Shown piece after piece: positions 45,171-53,902 of a DNA stretch of 64,000 bases; position 1 is the stretch's first letter, and each line of letters starts with the position of its first letter. Origin of the DNA: Candidatus Desulfovibrio intestinipullorum. GTDB taxonomy: Bacteria; Desulfobacterota; Desulfovibrionia; Desulfovibrionales; Desulfovibrionaceae. The stretch lies in contig DXHV01000060.1 in NCBI GenBank assembly GCA_019113165.1, positions 1 through 64,000 of the forward strand. Reading direction: 5' to 3'. A program made the translations under genes and the position numbers. The notes beneath the pieces are model-generated. The model did not search any database. It was given only the letters and a program-made list of their open reading frames with translations, and was not told the origin of the DNA.

Positions 45171-45626
45171 ATGTCCGATCTTCATCATCCCCAGACGCGC
45201 ATGACACAGCAGCGTTCGGTGATCCTCGAAGAGTTACGCAAACTCAATACCCATCCGACTGCTGATGAACTGTATCAGATAGTGCGTCTCAGGCTGCCCA
45301 GGATAAGCCTTGGCACAGTGTACCGCAATCTTGTCTTCCTCACCGAGAGCGGCCAGATCATGCGCCTTGAAAGCGCAGGCAATACCAATCGCTTTGATGC
45401 CAACATGCAGCCGCACCAGCATGTGCGCTGTATCTGCTGCGGAGCCATTGCCGATATCTTTCCTCCGGTGCTTGCTCCCGAGACAGACAACATTCATGTA
45501 CCGGGCTTTGCCCGCATTCTGCAAAGCCGCATCGAATACGACGGTCTGTGCGAGAAGTGTGCAGCCCAGGCGGACGAAACCGGCCACAAGGCCGTCCTCT
45601 ATCACGGTTCGCTGAGCGACAACTGA
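45171..45626 (+). CDS. Fur-family regulator, PerR-like
   Basis: 151 residues. The winged helix is MTQQRSVILEELRKLNTHPTADELYQIVRLRLPRISLGTVYRNLVFLTESGQI. The dimerisation domain follows with NRFDANMQPHQHVRCICCGAIADI and a second cysteine pair CEKC, giving a structural Cys4 zinc site typical of PerR. The His/Asp set expected for the regulatory Fe/Mn site is plausible (His in NTHPT, RFDAN, HQHV). It probably represses peroxide-defence genes with H2O2 sensing by iron-catalysed histidine oxidation. Fur or Zur function cannot be excluded. The gene is monocistronic between a strong promoter and terminator. No rubrerythrin or catalase gene is adjacent. Confidence 0.9.
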   Translation: MSDLHHPQTRMTQQRSVILEELRKLNTHPTADELYQIVRLRLPRISLGTVYRNLVFLTESGQIMRLESAGNTNRFDANMQPHQHVRCICCGAIADIFPPVLAPETDNIHVPGFARILQSRIEYDGLCEKCAAQADETGHKAVLYHGSLSDN

Positions 45627-45649
45627 TCAGCAGGACATCTCTCAAAGGC

Positions 45650-45689
45650 AAAAAGCCCCTGACTTCGGGAAACAAGTCAGGGGCTTTTT
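45650..45689. terminator. bidirectional terminator, perR-like / ybaK
   Basis: Perfect 16-bp stem AAAAAGCCCCTGACTT / AAGTCAGGGGCTTTTT, with A and T runs on both sides for convergent genes. Confidence 0.93.
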
Positions 45690-45730
45690 GCGATCAGGGG
45701 CTCTGTCACTGTCACTCGAAAAAGTCAGGC

Positions 45731-46243
45731 TTAGTAGGGGGCCATGGTTTCCGGATTGCGGGCAATGGGGGCGTACTGAGCTTCTGCGGCACGCAGGAGA
45801 TCATCGGGGGCAAGTTCCAGCTGCACACCGCGCTGCCCGGCACTCACAAAGATGGTCTCGTGCAGCATGGCGGTCTCGTCCACAAAGACCGGGTACTTCT
45901 TCTTGCCGGCCAGGGGCGAACAGCCGCCGCGCACATAGCCTGTGAGGGGAAAGACTTCCTTCAGATGGACCATGGCGACCTGCTTGTTGCCGCTGGCCCT
46001 GGCCAGGGCCTTCAGATCGAGTTCCGCGTCCGCAGGAATGCAGGCCATGAGAATGCTGTTCCTGTCGCTCCTTGTCACCAGCGTCTTGAACACCCTGGCC
46101 TTGTCTTCGCCAAGCTTTGCCGCCATGCTCACTGCCGACAGATCGTCCAGATCCACCTCTGCCTCGTGCATGCTGTAGCTGATACCAAGCTCGTCCAGAA
46201 GTCGTGCCGCATTGGTCTTGGATGTTTTCTTGTCGTGGCTCAT
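45731..46243 (-). CDS. ybaK: Cys-tRNA(Pro) deacylase YbaK/EbsC
   Basis: 170-residue trans-editing hydrolase that clears Cys from tRNA(Pro). Features: AARLLDELGISYSMHEAEVD, AAKLGEDKARVFKTLVTRSD, the KQVAMVHLKEVFPLTGYVRGGCSPLAGKKKYPVFVDE block and the C-terminal QRGVQLELAPDDLLRA. Start ATG 46243 overlaps the stop of the upstream fusion gene as ATGA, which implies coupled translation. The longer track start lies inside that gene. Confidence 0.93.
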   Translation of the reverse strand: MSHDKKTSKTNAARLLDELGISYSMHEAEVDLDDLSAVSMAAKLGEDKARVFKTLVTRSDRNSILMACIPADAELDLKALARASGNKQVAMVHLKEVFPLTGYVRGGCSPLAGKKKYPVFVDETAMLHETIFVSAGQRGVQLELAPDDLLRAAEAQYAPIARNPETMAPY

Positions 46244-47973
46244 GCCTTGTGCCTCTCGTCCCTGTCCGTTCCCGCGTCCTGCCACAGCCCGTGAAAGAAG
46301 GTCGTGATCCTGGTTGCACGCTCCCTTCTTCTGCGCTCAAGCTCGGGCAGGATCTCTTCTTCAAGCCTGTGCTCGAGTTTTTCCCTGTTGCCTGTGTTGT
46401 CGAGCACAAGGTCACAGGCTGAGAGTTTCTTCTCCTCGTCCCACTGCCAGTGTTCTATGGTCGCGATTTTTTCGTTCGACCAGTTCCTGGTGGCCGCAAG
46501 CCTGGTCTTTCTGGTGGCAAGAGGGGCCCTGACCCCAAGTGTCAGGGGAGCGGGCACAAAGCGCCCCTTGTGCCAGCCGCACTCGAAATAGAGCGGAATT
46601 TCGGCAACGGCCAGTTCCCGCCGTTCCTGCTGGCAGCTGGCAAAGAAGTCGCGGATGTCGCCAAGGACCAGCCTGTGACACAATTCCTCCACTTCCCTGC
46701 GCACATCGGGAGAGCGGGCGAAGACCGCCATGAGTCCTGTGCGATCCACGCTGCCCGCCTCGTCCAGGATGTCGCTGCCAAATCGCTGGCAGAGCCACTG
46801 GGCGACCTCGCCTCCGGCCTGGTAGTAGCCCTTCACCAGCTCGTCCGCACTGATGGCGGGAATGCCCTGCCTGACCATCATCCTGAGGACAAGACTCTTG
46901 CCGCTGCCGGGATTGCCGGTGACAACCAGAGTCTGGGTCGCGAAGGCCTGCCGGACAAGACAGTCCAGAAAGTCTTTTGGCGGAGGCAGGGTCAGGGAAA
47001 GCTCCCGGTCTCCTGCCGGATGGGGCACTGTCAGGGAAAAGGCGTGCAGCATGACCCTCGGGGCAAGGCCTGCGATGAGGGACGGCGCGTAGGTGGCGTC
47101 CCCCAGAAGCGGGTGCCCCAGGTGCGCCATGTGCACGCGTATCTGGTGGGTGCGGCCCGTGTGGATGTGCACGCGCACAAGGGAGGCGCTCTCGTCCCCT
47201 GCCACCCACAGGCGCTCGAAGGTCGTTCTGGCCTCCCGTCCCCCCTGGGAGACGGGCACGCAGGCCATGCGCGTCTTGTGCACGGGATCCCTGCCAATGC
47301 TCATGGTGCAGGATCCGCTCTCCGGAGCCTTGCCCGCCACAATGGCCAGGTAGATCTTGCGCACTCTGCGCTCGGCAAAGGCCCTGGTGAGGAAGAGTCG
47401 TGCCTTTTCGTTCCTGGCGACAATCAGAAGGCCACTTGTTTCCTTGTCGAGACGGTGCACGATGCCTGGTCGCAGGCCGCCCATGGCGCCCAGTTCCGGG
47501 TAATGAAACAGGAGGCGCTGGATGAGCGTATTGGCCGGACAGGACGGGCAGGGATGCACGGTCAGACCCGCCTCCTTGGCGCAGACCAGGACGTCCGCGT
47601 CCTCGTGGAGCACAGTGACCGCTCCCTCTTCGGGCACAAGGCCGCTGTCCTCTCCGGCCAGCTCAAGCTCGACGCTGTCGCCCATTTTAAGCTTTTGCGC
47701 AGCCTGGGTGCAGGCTGTGCCGTTCACAAGGCACAGGCCCCGGGCAATGAGCTTCTTTATGCCTTCCCGGGAAATGCCGGCACTGTCTGCCCTGTCCCTG
47801 GACTCGTCGCAGCACAGGTCTTCGTCCCCGGGGTCTTCCAGGGCGTTGCCCATGGCATTTTCCAGGGTGTTTCCAGACTCGGTGCCGGCTGTTTCCAGAT
47901 TCTGGCACAAAAACTTGTCCAGCCGGATTTTGCCGGTCTCCCGGGGAACCGTCAGGCGCAGAGTGCGGGCCAT
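46240..47973 (-). CDS. RluD-type pseudouridine synthase / dephospho-CoA kinase fusion
   Basis: 577 residues with two unrelated enzymes. Residues 1-100 form an S4 RNA-binding domain interrupted by an acidic insert (about 28-66) before GISREGIKKLIARGLCLVNG. Residues about 115-335 are an RluA-family pseudouridine synthase with the catalytic Asp176 in GIVHRLDKETSGLLIVARN, and VHIHTGRTHQIRVHMAHLGHPLLGD. From about 345 a dephospho-CoA kinase domain follows: P-loop VTGNPGSGKS (353-360), ISADELVKGYY, DRTGLMAVFARSP, and AEIPLYFECGW, a variant of the usual PLLFE. The first part modifies rRNA or tRNA uridines. The second phosphorylates dephospho-CoA, the last step of CoA synthesis. Nothing suggests they are functionally linked. 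ATGA overlap with ybaK. Confidence 0.9.
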   Translation of the reverse strand: MARTLRLTVPRETGKIRLDKFLCQNLETAGTESGNTLENAMGNALEDPGDEDLCCDESRDRADSAGISREGIKKLIARGLCLVNGTACTQAAQKLKMGDSVELELAGEDSGLVPEEGAVTVLHEDADVLVCAKEAGLTVHPCPSCPANTLIQRLLFHYPELGAMGGLRPGIVHRLDKETSGLLIVARNEKARLFLTRAFAERRVRKIYLAIVAGKAPESGSCTMSIGRDPVHKTRMACVPVSQGGREARTTFERLWVAGDESASLVRVHIHTGRTHQIRVHMAHLGHPLLGDATYAPSLIAGLAPRVMLHAFSLTVPHPAGDRELSLTLPPPKDFLDCLVRQAFATQTLVVTGNPGSGKSLVLRMMVRQGIPAISADELVKGYYQAGGEVAQWLCQRFGSDILDEAGSVDRTGLMAVFARSPDVRREVEELCHRLVLGDIRDFFASCQQERRELAVAEIPLYFECGWHKGRFVPAPLTLGVRAPLATRKTRLAATRNWSNEKIATIEHWQWDEEKKLSACDLVLDNTGNREKLEHRLEEEILPELERRRRERATRITTFFHGLWQDAGTDRDERHKA

Positions 47974-47983
47974 TTGCGTCCCC

Positions 47984-49312
47984 CTAGCGTGGCGTTCCGC
48001 CCAGCACCGTCAGGGTGTGGAAGCGGTCGCCAATGGTTGTGTTGTTGGTCAGATTGGGCAGTTCCTTGCCCGGGGTGAGGCTCGAGACAATGACCTTGCC
48101 CACAATGAGCCTGTTGTCCTCGCCAGCCGGTTCATCAACGCGGATGCCCCAGAGATCGTGCAGGATGACCGGGCGCCCCTTGTAAGTACCTACATAGAGC
48201 ACCACATGGCCCTTCAGGGTGACCAAGGAGGCAAAGGGCACGCCCTGGCGTACAATGGTGCGCTCGCGTTCGCGCACGCTCATGTTCTTGAGAGAGATGC
48301 GCTCGCCGGCCCGTGCCTGGGCCTGGGAGTTTCTGGGCAGCCAGATACCGAAGGGCGCCATGAGATCGCGGGTCATGGCCGAGCAGTCACGCAAATCCAG
48401 CATGCCGCCCCAGCCGTACTTCTGGCCCACCATGGCATTGCCGAGGCGCGCCACATTGGCTTCCGTCATGGGCAGGGGCATGGCTTCCACGGCACCCGGG
48501 GCCACATTGGCACGCATGGCAACGGCCAGGCCGCTCTTGTCCTTCACAGGCACCATGACGGCATTGACGCCAGCCGCAGGCAGAATCACGCCTATGTCTG
48601 CCACGCGGCCCGTAGCGCCGAGCACGGTATGCTCCTGCACAATGGCTGCCAGGGGGCTTGCCTCCCAGCTCTCCATGAAGGTTTGGGTGACAGGAGCCAC
48701 ATCCTTTGCGTCCACCCAGCCGCAGGCAATGGAGGTTTCCACATAGTACCAGCGCTTGTCCGCGCTTCTGTGGCACAGGAGCACGGGCAGGCCCACAGGC
48801 AGGCGCGAGTACTGGAAGTAGTCAAAGGGATTTTCCTCGGGATCCGGGGTCGGCTCAGTGAAGCGGGGCAGGTGGGTGGGCATCTCCCGCAGGTCTGTGG
48901 AGGTCACCACAATGCCGGGACGGTTGATATTGGGATAGGTCTGCATGCGCGCATTGCTGCGCATGGCCTTCCATTCCCTGTCCTGCCAGCGGACCGATCC
49001 GTTCTTCCAGCCCCTGGCCTTGCGGTTGAGCATGAGGGAGGCATCCCTTCTGCTGATGGAGGGCTTTTTCATGTGCCAGGCGCCAAAGAGAGTGTTGCGG
49101 AACTTTTCCAGGGCTGCGCTCTGCTCGGCAGGGCTCAGTATGGGGCTTGCGGCATCCTTCTTGACATAGGCTGTCAGATCCTGGGGGAAGAGGCGCAGGT
49201 CGGCGATGTCGCACCTGCCGGTATAGACAGGGGGCTGGGCCGGCCTGCCGGCACAGCCTGCCAGGACAAGGCACAGGACAAGGCAGGCAAGACGAGTGTA
49301 AGGCTGAGCCAT
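47984..49312 (-). CDS. NlpC/P60 peptidoglycan endopeptidase lipoprotein
   Basis: 442 residues with a lipoprotein signal (MAQPYTRLACLVLCLVLAGC). Domain order: an N-terminal helical lid (N_NLPC_P60-like, DLTAYVKKDAASPILSP), two bacterial SH3 segments (about 110-260, including PRFTEPTPDPEENPFDYFQYSRLPVGLPVLLCHRSADKRWYYVETSIACGWVDAKDV), then an NlpC/P60 domain. The catalytic set is Cys in LDLRDCSAMTRDL, His in LKGHVVLYVG and a third polar residue in VILHDLWG. It probably cleaves D-Glu to diamino-acid links in stem peptides at the outer membrane. Start ATG 49312 with the signal peptide; the track adds 49 residues. Confidence 0.92.
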   Translation of the reverse strand: MAQPYTRLACLVLCLVLAGCAGRPAQPPVYTGRCDIADLRLFPQDLTAYVKKDAASPILSPAEQSAALEKFRNTLFGAWHMKKPSISRRDASLMLNRKARGWKNGSVRWQDREWKAMRSNARMQTYPNINRPGIVVTSTDLREMPTHLPRFTEPTPDPEENPFDYFQYSRLPVGLPVLLCHRSADKRWYYVETSIACGWVDAKDVAPVTQTFMESWEASPLAAIVQEHTVLGATGRVADIGVILPAAGVNAVMVPVKDKSGLAVAMRANVAPGAVEAMPLPMTEANVARLGNAMVGQKYGWGGMLDLRDCSAMTRDLMAPFGIWLPRNSQAQARAGERISLKNMSVRERERTIVRQGVPFASLVTLKGHVVLYVGTYKGRPVILHDLWGIRVDEPAGEDNRLIVGKVIVSSLTPGKELPNLTNNTTIGDRFHTLTVLGGTPR

Positions 49313-49353
49313 GAAAACTCCTTGGACAGGACAGGGCCGGAAATGGCAGGAAA

Positions 49354-50232
49354 TCAGCCCAGTGTGACTGTGAACTTGTGCAGGAAGCCGGCCGGATGAT
49401 AGCTCTCCTTGGCCAGACGCAATCCTTCCTCGTCGAGATCCTGGGCCCTGTTGATCCACTGCACATCCGTGCAGGCATTCTTGCAGAAAACGTTGTTGAT
49501 GGTTTGATAGACACCGCGGATGTCGTTGAGACCCTTTTCATAGTGCACGCCCATGGTCTGTTCGTCCAGGCGTTCGCCAATGGAAAAGGCCACAATGTCC
49601 TTCCCTATGTAGAGGGAGCCTCCGCAGAGATTGTGGAACGTGTTGTAGTGGGAGAGGACGCGGTTGATGGCGTCGTTTTCGGCCGTCAGGGACGGCGAGT
49701 GGTCACAATCATGCCACTGGCACCATGTGTCCTGCAAGGCCAGACAGTCCTCTGCCATCCTGTCGTCCAGGGGATGGTAGTCCGGTTCGCCGTAGGTGCG
49801 GATGAAGCCGGAGACGTGATTCTTCTTCTTGTGGAAGCGGTTGCCGGGCAGGCGGACAAGGTCACTCTGGGCATAGAGGTATTCCCACTGTCCGCGGGCC
49901 GGTGCGGACGAGATGCGGCCGGGCAGCTGCTCCTGCCAGAGCGCTTCCAGCGCTTCGGGAACGCGGATGAAGGAGATGGGGCCATCGGCAAGGCAGGCCG
50001 CCCAGTCCACGGCATGCCAGTCGCCCACCGGGGCCCAGTAGGCCGTAAAGCAGGGCCAGGTCTGGCGTATCCAGCACAGATGCTCGGTAAAGCACCATTC
50101 CAGACCATAGTGCTGCTGCCATCCCCAGAGATTGACCAGACTGTAATCTATGGAACGCTGCGGCGTTTTCTGCCAGTAGGAGTAAAAGCGTTCGGCCTCT
50201 TCAAGCGTGACGGGAGAAAAGTGCAGATCCAT
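49354..50232 (-). CDS. DUF2156 / LPG-synthetase-C-like acyltransferase-fold protein
   Basis: 292 residues resembling the DUF2156 family, which has a double GNAT-like fold related to the C-terminal domain of aminoacyl-phosphatidylglycerol synthases. Typical pieces are FYSYWQKTPQRSIDYSLVNLWGWQQHYGLEW, YLYAQSDLVRLPGNRFHKKKNHVSGFIRTYGEPDYHPL and AFSIGERLDEQTMGVHYEKGLNDIRGVYQTINNVF, ending WINRAQDLDEEGLRLAKESYHPAGFLHKF. No membrane domain is attached. The function of free-standing members is unknown; transfer of an aminoacyl group is only an inference. Start ATG 50232 (MDLHFSPVTLEEAERF). Confidence 0.8.
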   Translation of the reverse strand: MDLHFSPVTLEEAERFYSYWQKTPQRSIDYSLVNLWGWQQHYGLEWCFTEHLCWIRQTWPCFTAYWAPVGDWHAVDWAACLADGPISFIRVPEALEALWQEQLPGRISSAPARGQWEYLYAQSDLVRLPGNRFHKKKNHVSGFIRTYGEPDYHPLDDRMAEDCLALQDTWCQWHDCDHSPSLTAENDAINRVLSHYNTFHNLCGGSLYIGKDIVAFSIGERLDEQTMGVHYEKGLNDIRGVYQTINNVFCKNACTDVQWINRAQDLDEEGLRLAKESYHPAGFLHKFTVTLG

Positions 50233-50418
50233 GCTAGCAAGTCCCGGGCCCGGCTGGGCCCGATGCCTCCTTGAAAGAGAAAAATAGAGGGAGCCGCAGG
50301 CCCCGGGCACAAGGTCAGGCAGGCGGCTGTCAGAATGGCAAGATAAGTCCTTGTCCGTCGTTGTCAGCAGTCCGGTCGGGCAGGGACGGGACAGGGCGGG
50401 CAAAGTCAGCCGCTTTGT

Positions 50419-51852
50419 TCAGCTTTTTTTTGCAATGGCTTTCGAATCGTTCGTAGCCCTTGTCCCTGCCGCCTCCGCCGTCCTCTTGTGATGAATGTGG
50501 GAGCGCATGGCACAGGCGGTCCAGCGTCCGCGGAAGAAGACACAGAGCATGCACAGCGTCTGCACAACCTGGGAGATGAGCATGGCCAGGAAGACGCCTC
50601 CTGCCGTGCCCCACAGGACGTGTCCGAGCAGATAGCCCAGGGGGATGCGCAGGCCCCAGAAGCTGCTGCCAAAGACCATGAGATTGTAGTGAGTGGCCCC
50701 TGCGCCGACCATGACGCCGCCAAGAACAGTGGAGGCAATGGAGAAGGGCGTGGAGATCAGGTTGTAGAAGAGGTAGTCCACAATGTAGTGCCTGGTCGTG
50801 GGATCCATGGAGAGCAGGGCGGCCAGTTCGGCCCGGAAGGGCCAGATGAAGACGGCGGCAATGCTCATGAGTACCACAGCCGTGCGCAGCAGGGAGAAGG
50901 ATACGCTGCGTGCCTCGGTATCCCGTCCGGCGCCAAGACAGTTGCCCACCAGGACGGAGGCCGACATGTTGAAGGCCATGGCCGGCATGAAGAGAAAGGC
51001 CTCTATGCGCAGGCCGGCGGTGAGGCCAGCCAGGGCAGCCACGCTGTCCGTGGGCACGGAGGCGACCAGAATGAAGAGGACCAGGTAGCCGGACTGCCAG
51101 ACCAGGGAGGAGAAGCCGGCCGGAATGGCCACGCGGATGAGGTAGGGCAGGCCTACCTTAAGCCAGGCAAGGCCTGGCAGGTATCTGTGGCTCAGGTAGC
51201 CGTCCCTGATGAGAATGGAGCAGTTGAGCAGGGCGCCGAAGCAGGAGGCAGCTACGCTGGCCCAGGCTATGCCGAGATAGCCCCACTGGGGCAGGCCGAA
51301 GAGGCCGAAGCTCGTTCCGAAGCAGAACAGGGCATGCAGGACGGTGACCAGGGAGGCAACGATGAGGGGCGGAATGACCCTGCGCGTGGCCCTGAAGATG
51401 ACCCCGGAGGAGGCATAGACGTACTGGAAGGGCAGGCCGATCATGAAGATCTGCCAGATGTCCCGGGCCACGGGCTGGATTTCGGCAGGGATCTGCAAAA
51501 GCTGCAAAATGTCTGCGGCCAGCAGGTAGCCTGCGGCGCCCATGAGGATGCCGAGCAGCAGGGTGAGGATCAGGGTGGTTGAGATGTAGAGATTGGCCCT
51601 GCGCACCCGCAGGGCTCCCAGGGACTGACTCACTGCGGCTGTGGCGCCCGAGGACACGGCCAGACAGATCACCGAGAGAAAGAGCGAGCACTGATTGGCC
51701 ATGCCCAGGGCTGCCTGGACATCGGCCCCCAGGCGTCCTGCCGTCCAGACCGGCGTGAGCGTCATGAAGAACATGACGTACATCATGAGGAGCTGCGGCC
51801 AGGTCAGGCGCCATATGGCCCTGGGAGAAGTGGAAAGATCCGGTGTCTGCAT
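50419..51852 (-). CDS. MATE-family efflux transporter
   Basis: 477 residues with twelve hydrophobic helices in two homologous halves, as in multidrug and toxic compound extrusion carriers. The N-terminal half has IWRLTWPQLLMMYVMFFMTLTPVWTAGRLGADVQAALGMANQ. The second half has VAIPAGFSSLVWQSGYLVLFILVASVPTDSVAALAGLTAGLRIEAFLFMPAMAFNMSASVLVGNCLGAGR. Substrate unknown. Start ATG 51852 (MQTPDLSTSPRAI) begins just before helix 1, with a weak ribosome site; the track's 102 extra residues look non-coding. Confidence 0.9.
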   Translation of the reverse strand: MQTPDLSTSPRAIWRLTWPQLLMMYVMFFMTLTPVWTAGRLGADVQAALGMANQCSLFLSVICLAVSSGATAAVSQSLGALRVRRANLYISTTLILTLLLGILMGAAGYLLAADILQLLQIPAEIQPVARDIWQIFMIGLPFQYVYASSGVIFRATRRVIPPLIVASLVTVLHALFCFGTSFGLFGLPQWGYLGIAWASVAASCFGALLNCSILIRDGYLSHRYLPGLAWLKVGLPYLIRVAIPAGFSSLVWQSGYLVLFILVASVPTDSVAALAGLTAGLRIEAFLFMPAMAFNMSASVLVGNCLGAGRDTEARSVSFSLLRTAVVLMSIAAVFIWPFRAELAALLSMDPTTRHYIVDYLFYNLISTPFSIASTVLGGVMVGAGATHYNLMVFGSSFWGLRIPLGYLLGHVLWGTAGGVFLAMLISQVVQTLCMLCVFFRGRWTACAMRSHIHHKRTAEAAGTRATNDSKAIAKKS

Positions 51853-52002
51853 GGTTTGGTCTGAATCTGCCTTGCGGCAGGGAAGGAAGCGCGGAAAAGA
51901 TCGCTGGGGGACGAGTGACGGGACAGGTAACGCTTTCACGCGCAGGAGACGGGTCTCTGTCTCCTGCCCCTGGTGTCCTGCATCGTTGTCAGGAGCGGCA
52001 AG

Positions 52003-52042
52003 CAAAAAAATCCTCTTTTTGCGAGAGCGACAAAAAGAGGAC
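52003..52042 (-). terminator. lysA terminator
   Basis: Stem TCCTCTTTTTG (52011-52021) / CAAAAAGAGGA (52031-52041). On the minus strand it is followed by seven Ts. It lies 173 nt beyond the lysA stop, with the CTAG-bounded element in between. Confidence 0.88.
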
Positions 52043-52105
52043 AGCCTCCTGTGCCTGTCACGATCTGGGGACAGACACAGGGAATGAAGGAAAAGACGGA
52101 AACGC

Positions 52106-52218
52106 CTAGTATTTTGTTTTTGAAGTTCGTTAACAAGTCTGGATTGGGAAAAATCCATTTTCTACCATATTGTAGGAATTTCTTTGCCTATTAACGAACT
52201 TAGAGAACGCTATACTAG
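52106..52218. mobile_element. 113-bp CTAG-bounded inverted-repeat element
   Basis: An AT-rich segment with nested inverted ends: CTAGTAT (52106-52112) / ATACTAG (52212-52218), and inside them AAGTTCGTTAA (52123-52133) / TTAACGAACTT (52191-52201). About 24 of the outer 32 positions match. The right CTAG (52215-52218) contains the lysA stop codon TAG on the minus strand. The arrangement parallels the element at 25140, although the ends share only CTAGT. No ORF. The remainder of the MATE-lysA gap (51853-52214) holds only the lysA terminator. Confidence 0.5.
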
Positions 52219-53480
52219 ATGGTGGTTGCCGTGAGGTCGTCCAGCGTCTGGCGGCGGCGGATGAGGCGTGCCTCGCCCGCTTCCGTGATCAGAACTTCCG
52301 CAGGCAGGGGCCTTGTATTGTAGTTAGAGGCCATGGAGAAGCCGTAGGCGCCGGCATCCAGCACACCCACGAAATCGTTCTCATGGATTTCGGGCCAGAG
52401 GCGATCCTTGGCCATGATGTCGCCGCTCTCGCAGATATTGCCCACCAGGGTCTGTTCCATGACCGGGCGCTCGCCCTCTGCGTCGCCGTAGATTTCCACA
52501 TCGTGGAAGGATCCGTACATGGCCGGGCGCACCAGCACGTTGAAGCCCAGATCCGTGCCCACGTAGCGGCGCGGTCCGTTGTTCTTCACGGCTTCCACGC
52601 TGCCCAGGAGCAGGCCGCATTCGGCCACCACATAGCGGCCGGGTTCCACCAGGAAGCGGCCCTCGTAGCCGTGCTGTGCCTTCCAGGCAATGAAGAGCTT
52701 GTCCAGTTGTGCGCCGAGGTCGGCCAGATCCAGACGGGGCTCGTTCTCGTACTTGTGGTAGGGGATACCGAAGCCGCCGCCAAAGTCAATGACCTCGATC
52801 TGACTGCGCAGGGAGGCCGGGAAACCGGCAATGAGGTGCAGAAGGACGTCGGCGGCCGCCACATAGCCGTCAGGCTGCATGAAGAGGGAGCCTATGTGCT
52901 GGTTCACGCCGGCCAGGGTGAGATGGTGCTTTTCCAGAATACGGAAGGCCTCCTCCTGATCCTCTGGGCAGACGCCGAACTTGGTTTCCTTGCCGGCTGT
53001 GACGACCTTCTTGTGGTGGCCTGCGCCAATGCCGGGATTGAAGCGGATCATGACCCTGCCGCCGGGATTGAAGCTGCCGTACATGTCGAGCTGGGAGAGG
53101 GAGTCCACGCTCACCAGCACCTTGTGGGCAATGGCATTCTTCATTTCCGCAGGAGAAATGTTGTTGGAAATGTAGAAGACGTGATCGGTGTCGTAGCCTG
53201 CCAGCAGATCCATGTGCAGTTCGCCGGGGCTCATGGCATCAACAGTCAGCCCTTCCTCGCGCACAATCTGCAGGATGGTCTTGTTGGTATTGGCCTTGGC
53301 AGAATAGTTGACGACAAAGCCGGGCACTTTGCACATGCTGACGAGTTCCCGGCAGCGCTGGCGCAGGATGACTTCATTGTAGACATAGAGCGGAGTGCCG
53401 AATTCTTCGGCCAGGGAAGCAGGTGTGCGGGCGCCAAAGAAGGAGGTGCCGTCTGTATATGCGGAGCGGATGTTGGCCAT
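52215..53480 (-). CDS. lysA: diaminopimelate decarboxylase
   Basis: PLP enzyme for the last step of lysine synthesis. 421 residues: TPLYVYNEVILRQRC, the PLP lysine in VNYSAKANTNKTIL, FNPGIGAGHHKKVVTAGKETKFGV, HIGSLF, IDFGGGFGIPYHKYE, EPGRYVVAECG, and the substrate-binding ICESGDIMAKDR. The C-terminus DAGAYGFSMASNYNTRPLPAEVLI is typical. AAGGATATTTCCC lies before ATG 53480. It appears monocistronic. Its stop codon forms one end of the inverted-repeat element at 52106-52218. Confidence 0.97.
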   Translation of the reverse strand: MANIRSAYTDGTSFFGARTPASLAEEFGTPLYVYNEVILRQRCRELVSMCKVPGFVVNYSAKANTNKTILQIVREEGLTVDAMSPGELHMDLLAGYDTDHVFYISNNISPAEMKNAIAHKVLVSVDSLSQLDMYGSFNPGGRVMIRFNPGIGAGHHKKVVTAGKETKFGVCPEDQEEAFRILEKHHLTLAGVNQHIGSLFMQPDGYVAAADVLLHLIAGFPASLRSQIEVIDFGGGFGIPYHKYENEPRLDLADLGAQLDKLFIAWKAQHGYEGRFLVEPGRYVVAECGLLLGSVEAVKNNGPRRYVGTDLGFNVLVRPAMYGSFHDVEIYGDAEGERPVMEQTLVGNICESGDIMAKDRLWPEIHENDFVGVLDAGAYGFSMASNYNTRPLPAEVLITEAGEARLIRRRQTLDDLTATTI

Positions 53481-53902
53481 GGGAAATATCCTTGAGAGAG
53501 TAGAAAAAATCAGGAAAAACGCAAACTAAGCGTTGAAGAGGCGGGCACGATAGCGCCCGCGAACAAAATTTGTCAATACATGCTTTCAGCTTTGCACGTG
53601 ACGGAATGGTGACACGGCAGCCTCAGGGGGTTCCCGGATGCCCGGGCTGCTTTCTTCCAGGCCGCAGGGCCTGGTCGGGCCCAAAGGGGGAGTGCTTTCC
53701 CTGTCCGTCAGGGACAGGGCAGGGGAGCCTTGCAAAAAAAATCATGTACTATCAAGCGCTAAGCTTTTTTGCGCGGTTGCTGCTGCTCTTGTCGAAACAG
53801 GCTTTTTAGGATAGGTACAATTCTTTGCTATCAATTTGATGCCAGGGCTGAAGCGCCCCGCACGCAGGGGCCGCCCCGATTTTCGCATGATGGAGGACAG
53901 GC
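53481..53902. other. divergent region between lysA and the SlyD-like gene
   Basis: 422 bp without a gene. Seen: a CCCTGTCC-GTCA-GGGACAGGG hairpin (about 53699-53720), and a possible plus promoter TTGTCG (53789) with a 17-bp spacer and TAGGTA (53812). Nothing else recognisable. Confidence 0.4.
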
